From positions 1,755,501 through 1,819,500 of the forward strand of contig NZ_SDKC01000001.1 in NCBI RefSeq assembly GCF_004123145.1: DNA of 64,000 nucleotides. The letters are read 5' to 3'. This stretch comes from Blautia faecicola (lineage in GTDB: Bacteria > Bacillota > Clostridia > Lachnospirales > Lachnospiraceae). The notes under the pieces were generated by a model. That model searched no databases and had not been told where the DNA came from. It was given only the letters and a program-made list of their open reading frames with translations. The translations under genes and the position numbers were made by a program. Shown here piece after piece: positions 60,257-64,000 of the stretch (the first letter of the stretch is position 1; each line of letters opens with the position of its first letter).

Positions 60257-62671
60257 TTATTTCTGAACAATGTTGATGATTTTCTTCGGTACATAGATCT
60301 CTTTTACGATTGTACCTGTCAGTTTGTCAGCAACGGCTTCTTTTCCTTTTGCGATTGCATCTTCTTTGGAAATGTCAACCGGGATACTGATGACTGCACG
60401 GGTTTTTCCGTTGATCTGTACCGGTACCTCTACTTCGTCATCTTTCATAGCGTCTTCATCATGTTCCGGCCATTTTGCTGCAAATACGGATGTGTCATGA
60501 CCCAGAACCTGCCACAGTTCTTCTGCAATGTGCGGAGCGAACGGAGAAAGCAGAATTACATAGGCAGACAGTGTTTCTTTGTCGATACCACCGGTCTTCT
60601 TAGCCATGTCAATCATCTTGTTGTTATATTCCATGAATTTGGAAACAACGGTATTCAGGCTGAAGCTTTCGAGACGTTCTGTGATATCGTGAATCAGGCA
60701 GTGACGCAGTTTTACCATCTCTTTAGTTTCTGCAACATTTGCTTCTGCGCTGTCCTGTACCAGTTTCCAGAAACGATTCAGGAAACGGTATACACCGTCG
60801 ATTCCTCTGTCATCCCACTCTGCATCCAGTTCCGGCGGTCCTACGAACAGCTCATAGATACGCAGAGAGTCACATCCGTAATCTCTTACCAGATCGTCAG
60901 GAGAAACAACGTTTCCTTTCGATTTACTCATCTTGATACCGTTCTTACCGGTGATCATACCCTGGTTGAACAGTTTATGGAATGGTTCATCAAAGTCAAT
61001 AGCTCCGATATCATACAGGAACTTGGTATAGAAACGGGAATACAGCAGATGCAGTACCGCATGTTCCACACCACCGATGTACATATCTACCGGCAGATAT
61101 TTGTCAGCTTTTTCTTTGGAAACCAGTTCTTTATCATTTTTGTTATCTACATAACGCAGGAAGTACCAGGAAGAACCTGCCCACTGCGGCATAGTGTTGG
61201 TCTCGCGTTTTGCAGGTCCGCCGCAGGCCGGGCACTTGCAGTTAACCCATTCGTCGATAGCAGCCAGTGGTGATTCACCGGTTCCTGTCGGTTCGTAAGA
61301 TTCTACATCCGGCAGACGAAGCGGAAGTTCTTCTTCCGGTACCGGAACGTTTCCACATTTCGGGCAGTGAACGATTGGGATCGGCTCGCCCCAGTAACGC
61401 TGACGGGAGAATACCCAGTCACGCAGTTTGAAGTTTACGGTTTTACGTCCAATACCCATCTTTTCGATCATCATCGGAGCTTCTTTCTTCAGTACAGAAG
61501 ATTCCATACCGTTCCAGTCACCGGAGTTGATCATAGTTCCAGAAGCCTCTGTATATGCTTCTGTCATATTTTCAATCTCTTTTCCATCTTTTGCGATAAC
61601 CTGAATGATCGGAATATTGAACTTGGTTGCAAATTCAAAGTCACGGTCATCATGGGCAGGTACACACATGATTGCTCCAGTACCGTAATCAGCTAATACA
61701 TAGTCAGACAGCCAGATCGGTACTTTGGCACCATTTAACGGGTTGATTGCATAAGATCCGGTAAATACACCAGTCTTTTCTTTGTCCTGCAGACGATCCA
61801 CGTTAGACTTCATGGATGCATCGTAGATATATTGTTCCACAGCTTCTCTTGTCTCATCGGTAGCCAGTTCTTTTGCCATGGCATGCTCCGGAGCCAGTAC
61901 CATGAAAGTTGCACCGTGAAGGGTATCCGGGCGGGTGGTGTATACAGTGATCTTCTCGTCTTTTCCTTCAACCGGGAATTCAACTTCTGCACCATAGGAT
62001 TTACCGATCCAGTCACTCTGCATCTTTTTAACTTTTTCCGGCCAGTCCAGTTTGTCCAGATCATTCAACAGACGGTCTGCATATTTTGTAATACGCAGCA
62101 TCCACTGACGCAGATTTTTCTTAGTTACTTCAGAACCACAACGTTCACATTTTCCGTTGACAACTTCTTCATTTGCCAGACCTGTTTTACAGGATGGACA
62201 CCAGTTGATCGGGAATTCTTTTTCGTAAGCCAGACCTTCTTTAAACATCTTTACAAAGATCCACTGGGTCCATTTGTAGAACTCAGGATCTGTGGTGTTT
62301 ACTTCGCGATCCCAGTCATACAGAGCTGCGATCTCGTTGATCTGACGTTTGATATTTGCTACATTGTCTGCGGTTGATTTTGCAGGATGTACACCCATTT
62401 TGATCGCATAGTTTTCAGCCGGCAGACCGAAAGCATCCCATCCCATCGGGTGAATGATATAGTAACCGTTCAATAATTTGTAGCGGCTCCATACATCAGA
62501 AATTACATATCCTCTCCAGTGTCCGACATGAAGACCATTTCCTGACGGATATGGAAACATGTCCAGACAATAATATTTTGGCTTTTTGCCATCATCCACA
62601 TTCACCGGGTGTTCTTCCCAGATATCATGCCATTTTTTTTCTACTGCCCTATGATTATAAGGTACTGTCAT
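60257..62671 (-). CDS. leuS: Leucyl-tRNA synthetase
   Basis: 804-residue class I synthetase. The HIGH motif appears as HVGH in YPSGNGLHVGHWRGY, and KMSKS in GIKMSKSKGNVVSP. The CP1 editing domain (about 220-410) has TTRPDTLHGATF. A zinc-ribbon part CPSCKTGLANEEVVNGKCERC is present (about 160-180). A C-terminal anticodon-binding domain follows. Start follows CTAGGAGGAAGAAACC. Expression is controlled by the T-box leader upstream. Confidence 0.97.
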   Translation of the reverse strand: MTVPYNHRAVEKKWHDIWEEHPVNVDDGKKPKYYCLDMFPYPSGNGLHVGHWRGYVISDVWSRYKLLNGYYIIHPMGWDAFGLPAENYAIKMGVHPAKSTADNVANIKRQINEIAALYDWDREVNTTDPEFYKWTQWIFVKMFKEGLAYEKEFPINWCPSCKTGLANEEVVNGKCERCGSEVTKKNLRQWMLRITKYADRLLNDLDKLDWPEKVKKMQSDWIGKSYGAEVEFPVEGKDEKITVYTTRPDTLHGATFMVLAPEHAMAKELATDETREAVEQYIYDASMKSNVDRLQDKEKTGVFTGSYAINPLNGAKVPIWLSDYVLADYGTGAIMCVPAHDDRDFEFATKFNIPIIQVIAKDGKEIENMTEAYTEASGTMINSGDWNGMESSVLKKEAPMMIEKMGIGRKTVNFKLRDWVFSRQRYWGEPIPIVHCPKCGNVPVPEEELPLRLPDVESYEPTGTGESPLAAIDEWVNCKCPACGGPAKRETNTMPQWAGSSWYFLRYVDNKNDKELVSKEKADKYLPVDMYIGGVEHAVLHLLYSRFYTKFLYDIGAIDFDEPFHKLFNQGMITGKNGIKMSKSKGNVVSPDDLVRDYGCDSLRIYELFVGPPELDAEWDDRGIDGVYRFLNRFWKLVQDSAEANVAETKEMVKLRHCLIHDITERLESFSLNTVVSKFMEYNNKMIDMAKKTGGIDKETLSAYVILLSPFAPHIAEELWQVLGHDTSVFAAKWPEHDEDAMKDDEVEVPVQINGKTRAVISIPVDISKEDAIAKGKEAVADKLTGTIVKEIYVPKKIINIVQK

Positions 62672-62697
62672 GGTTTCTTCCTCCTAGGTATTGCTTG

Positions 62698-62987
62698 AAA
62701 TATAAAAAGTCCTTTTGTTTCTGTTTTTCAACTAGAGACGAAAGGACTTTATTTCCGTGGTACCACTCTACTTCATGAAGCATAAGCCTCATGCACTTAT
62801 GGATTCTGTAACGGGAACTCCCGCTTTTTCTTACTTGCATCTTCTATAAATTATGAAAATGTTTCGGAAAAAGGACTCCGGGGCCAGTTCAAAGCTCTCT
62901 TCTGCTGACTCGCACCAACCGACAGCTCTCTGAAAGAACGATACCGCTTTTACTCTTCCCCTTCCAAGTCGTATACTTTATAAAACA
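62698..62987 (-). ncRNA. T-box leader of leuS
   Basis: Stem I parts AGAGAGCTGTCGGTTGGTGC GAG and the downstream half with GAACTGGCC, where the specifier codon is likely CUG (Leu), near 62880-62890. The T-box sequence is GAGTGGTACCACGGA (62754-62769). A terminator AAAGTCCTTT...AAAGGACTTTTT follows at 62704-62750. Uncharged tRNA-Leu pairs with specifier and T-box, and prevents termination. A consensus promoter precedes it. Confidence 0.92.
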
Positions 62988-62993
62988 TAAAAT

Positions 62994-63022
62994 ATTTTAA
63001 CTGCAAAGACAGTGTTTGTCAA
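62994..63022 (-). promoter_or_regulatory. Promoter of the T-box-leuS transcript
   Basis: Minus-strand TTGACA (63017-63022), 17 bp, TAAAAT (62994-62999). Confidence 0.85.
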
Positions 63023-63036
63023 GGCTTTCCTGTTAT

Positions 63037-63150
63037 TTACACGGGCAGCAAGCCAAAGTGTTACTGTTCACTCCGTTCCCGGTAACACACCTCGCGATGC
63101 ACAGAATTTATACCAATCGTATAAATTCGCGAAGCATATTTTATCTCGTT
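63037..63150 (-). repeat. Structured intergenic repeat, copy B
   Basis: Minus strand: GCTTCGCGAATTTATACGAT with hairpin partner GTATAAATTC, ATCGCGAGGTG, hairpin GTGTTAC...GTAACAC, then ACTTTGGCTTGCTGCCCGTGTAAA. Same block order as copy A at 57905-58006, with different but again pairing bases in the hairpins. Confidence 0.65.
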
Positions 63151-63748
63151 ATGGCTGCTCATCAAAACGATGGTTTTTAAAATAGTATTCTTTATCGTGC
63201 TCATTGATCTCACGATATACCTTGCATGGACTTCCAAAAGCAATACAGTTTGCCGGAATGTCTTTGGTTACGATAGAACCGGCACCGATCACGGAATTTT
63301 CTCCGATAGTTACATCCGGAAGAACGACAACATTGGCTCCCAGCCATACATTATCACCAATGGTGATTGGGAATGAATACATTCCGTCTCCCCGGTGTTC
63401 CGGATCAATGGGATGTCCGGTGGTACACAAGGTTACATTCGGTCCGATCAACACATTTTTTCCGATGGTGATCTTCCAGTCATCGATCAGTGTCAGATTC
63501 ATATTAGAATAGGTGCCGTCTCCGATGGATACATATTTTCCAACAGCTGCTGTAAGCGGTGGAGTGATCCATACATTTTTTCCTACTTTTCCGAAAATAT
63601 CGTGAAGAAGTGCTTCTCTTCCTTCCATATCTTCCGGTGGCATACTGTTGAATTCTCTTACCAGTGCTTTTGTGTGAGCCTGCAGACTCATATTTTCATC
63701 ATCATCCTGCCATACATACCCCTGTTTCATTCTCTCCTGCTCAGTCAT
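63149..63748 (-). CDS. Sugar O-acetyltransferase (maltose/galactoside type)
   Basis: 199-residue left-handed beta-helix acetyltransferase of the Maa/LacA family, using acetyl-CoA. N-terminal Maa domain (MKQGYVWQDDDENM), hexapeptide repeats (ITIGKNVLIGPNVTL, ITIGDNVWLGANVVVLPDV, TIGENSVIGAGSIV), catalytic His in CTTGHPIDPE, and NPAKV-like end (SPCKVYREI). Start follows GGGAGGTAGAAAAACT. Acceptor sugar unknown. Confidence 0.92.
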   Translation of the reverse strand: MTEQERMKQGYVWQDDDENMSLQAHTKALVREFNSMPPEDMEGREALLHDIFGKVGKNVWITPPLTAAVGKYVSIGDGTYSNMNLTLIDDWKITIGKNVLIGPNVTLCTTGHPIDPEHRGDGMYSFPITIGDNVWLGANVVVLPDVTIGENSVIGAGSIVTKDIPANCIAFGSPCKVYREINEHDKEYYFKNHRFDEQP

Positions 63749-63886
63749 AGTTTTTCTACCTCCCAGTTAATATTACTACAGGGTTAAGTGTAACATATTT
63801 GTGTAGGAAAAGCCATCTGTTCTCGAGAAAAGTATTGCCACGGTACATAACAATAACATATAACAGTCAGATGCTTTTTCATAGCA

Positions 63887-64000
63887 TCAGTTGTCCAGAG
63901 AATCGGAAAAAAACAGACGTGGGAAAAGATCTTGTCCGAGCTCTTCCGCGGTATAATCCGCATTGCAGGATACGCTGGGAGCATACAGGTACGTATATCC
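63887..64000 (-). CDS. C-terminal end of an unknown protein (start outside window)
   Basis: The last 37 codons read GYTYLYAPSVSCNADYTAEE then LGQDLFPRLFFSDSLDN before TGA. They look like genuine protein (no low complexity, open to the edge). I cannot assign a family. The 138 bp between it and the acetyltransferase start show nothing definite. Confidence 0.5.
   Translation of the reverse strand, partial: GYTYLYAPSVSCNADYTAEELGQDLFPRLFFSDSLDN

Noticed and set aside
63784-63984. 66-codon minus-strand frame at the right edge
   Set aside because: It overlaps the better supported C-terminal frame ending at 63887, has no ribosome site and an unlikely composition.

Overview
The window looks like the chromosome of a gut-type Lachnospiraceae (Clostridia; Blautia/Ruminococcus-like). 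It carries the classic Firmicutes blocks yicC-remA-gmk-rpoZ-rimO-pgsA and rex/nnr/alr/mazF, a Csp-like subtilase, RqcH, a T-box in front of leuS, strong AGGAGG ribosome sites with some GTG/TTG starts, moderate GC and hybrid histidine kinases with solute-binding sensor domains. Genus cannot be fixed from the sequence alone. No rRNA, tRNA or CRISPR was seen.

Layout. 1-8 kb, minus strand: truncated uppP, a zinc-ribbon membrane peptide, a ClpP-like protease, yebC, a CNNM/CorC-type CBS protein, mazF, alr, nnr, rex. 8-16 kb: an ABC-F ATPase, two head-to-head S8 proteases, a tiny Cys-rich protein, an M18 aminopeptidase coupled to a uracil permease. 16-25 kb: two small conserved unknowns, the pgsA-rimO-rpoZ-gmk-remA-yicC block, then rqcH and a P-type ATPase leaving from a divergent promoter pair. 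25-34 kb: a large secreted cell-wall-binding repeat protein with a drastically shortened paralogue, a cysteine hydrolase, and a nucleoside phosphorylase-ECF transporter operon (S, T and a fused double ATPase), followed by a decayed nuclease fragment and a VanZ protein.

34-47 kb is the most accessory part. A c-di-GMP-I riboswitch with its own promoter and terminator stands in front of a minus-strand transcript. Through some gene debris this leads to a solute-binding lipoprotein that appears fused to a 5'-nucleotidase C-terminal-type domain, translationally coupled to a hybrid histidine kinase, then a second hybrid kinase. An orphan receiver and a third hybrid kinase follow. None of these has a DNA-binding output or a transport permease. 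Several decayed genes lie around the riboswitch.

47-55 kb holds an AraC regulator and a two-gene operon. One gene encodes a 1507-residue secreted beta-helix enzyme with CBM, five FIVAR modules and a dockerin; the other encodes a small cell-surface protein with a cohesin-like domain. This looks like a minimal surface-anchored cohesin-dockerin complex. A 161-bp palindrome and an intact IS5-type element with a -1 frameshift lie directly upstream.

55-64 kb: an intracellular GH13 enzyme with an unusual tail, a phosphohexomutase, a Nif11-like small protein, leuS with T-box leader, a sugar O-acetyltransferase and the 3' end of an unknown gene. Two copies of a structured intergenic repeat follow pgm and the acetyltransferase gene.
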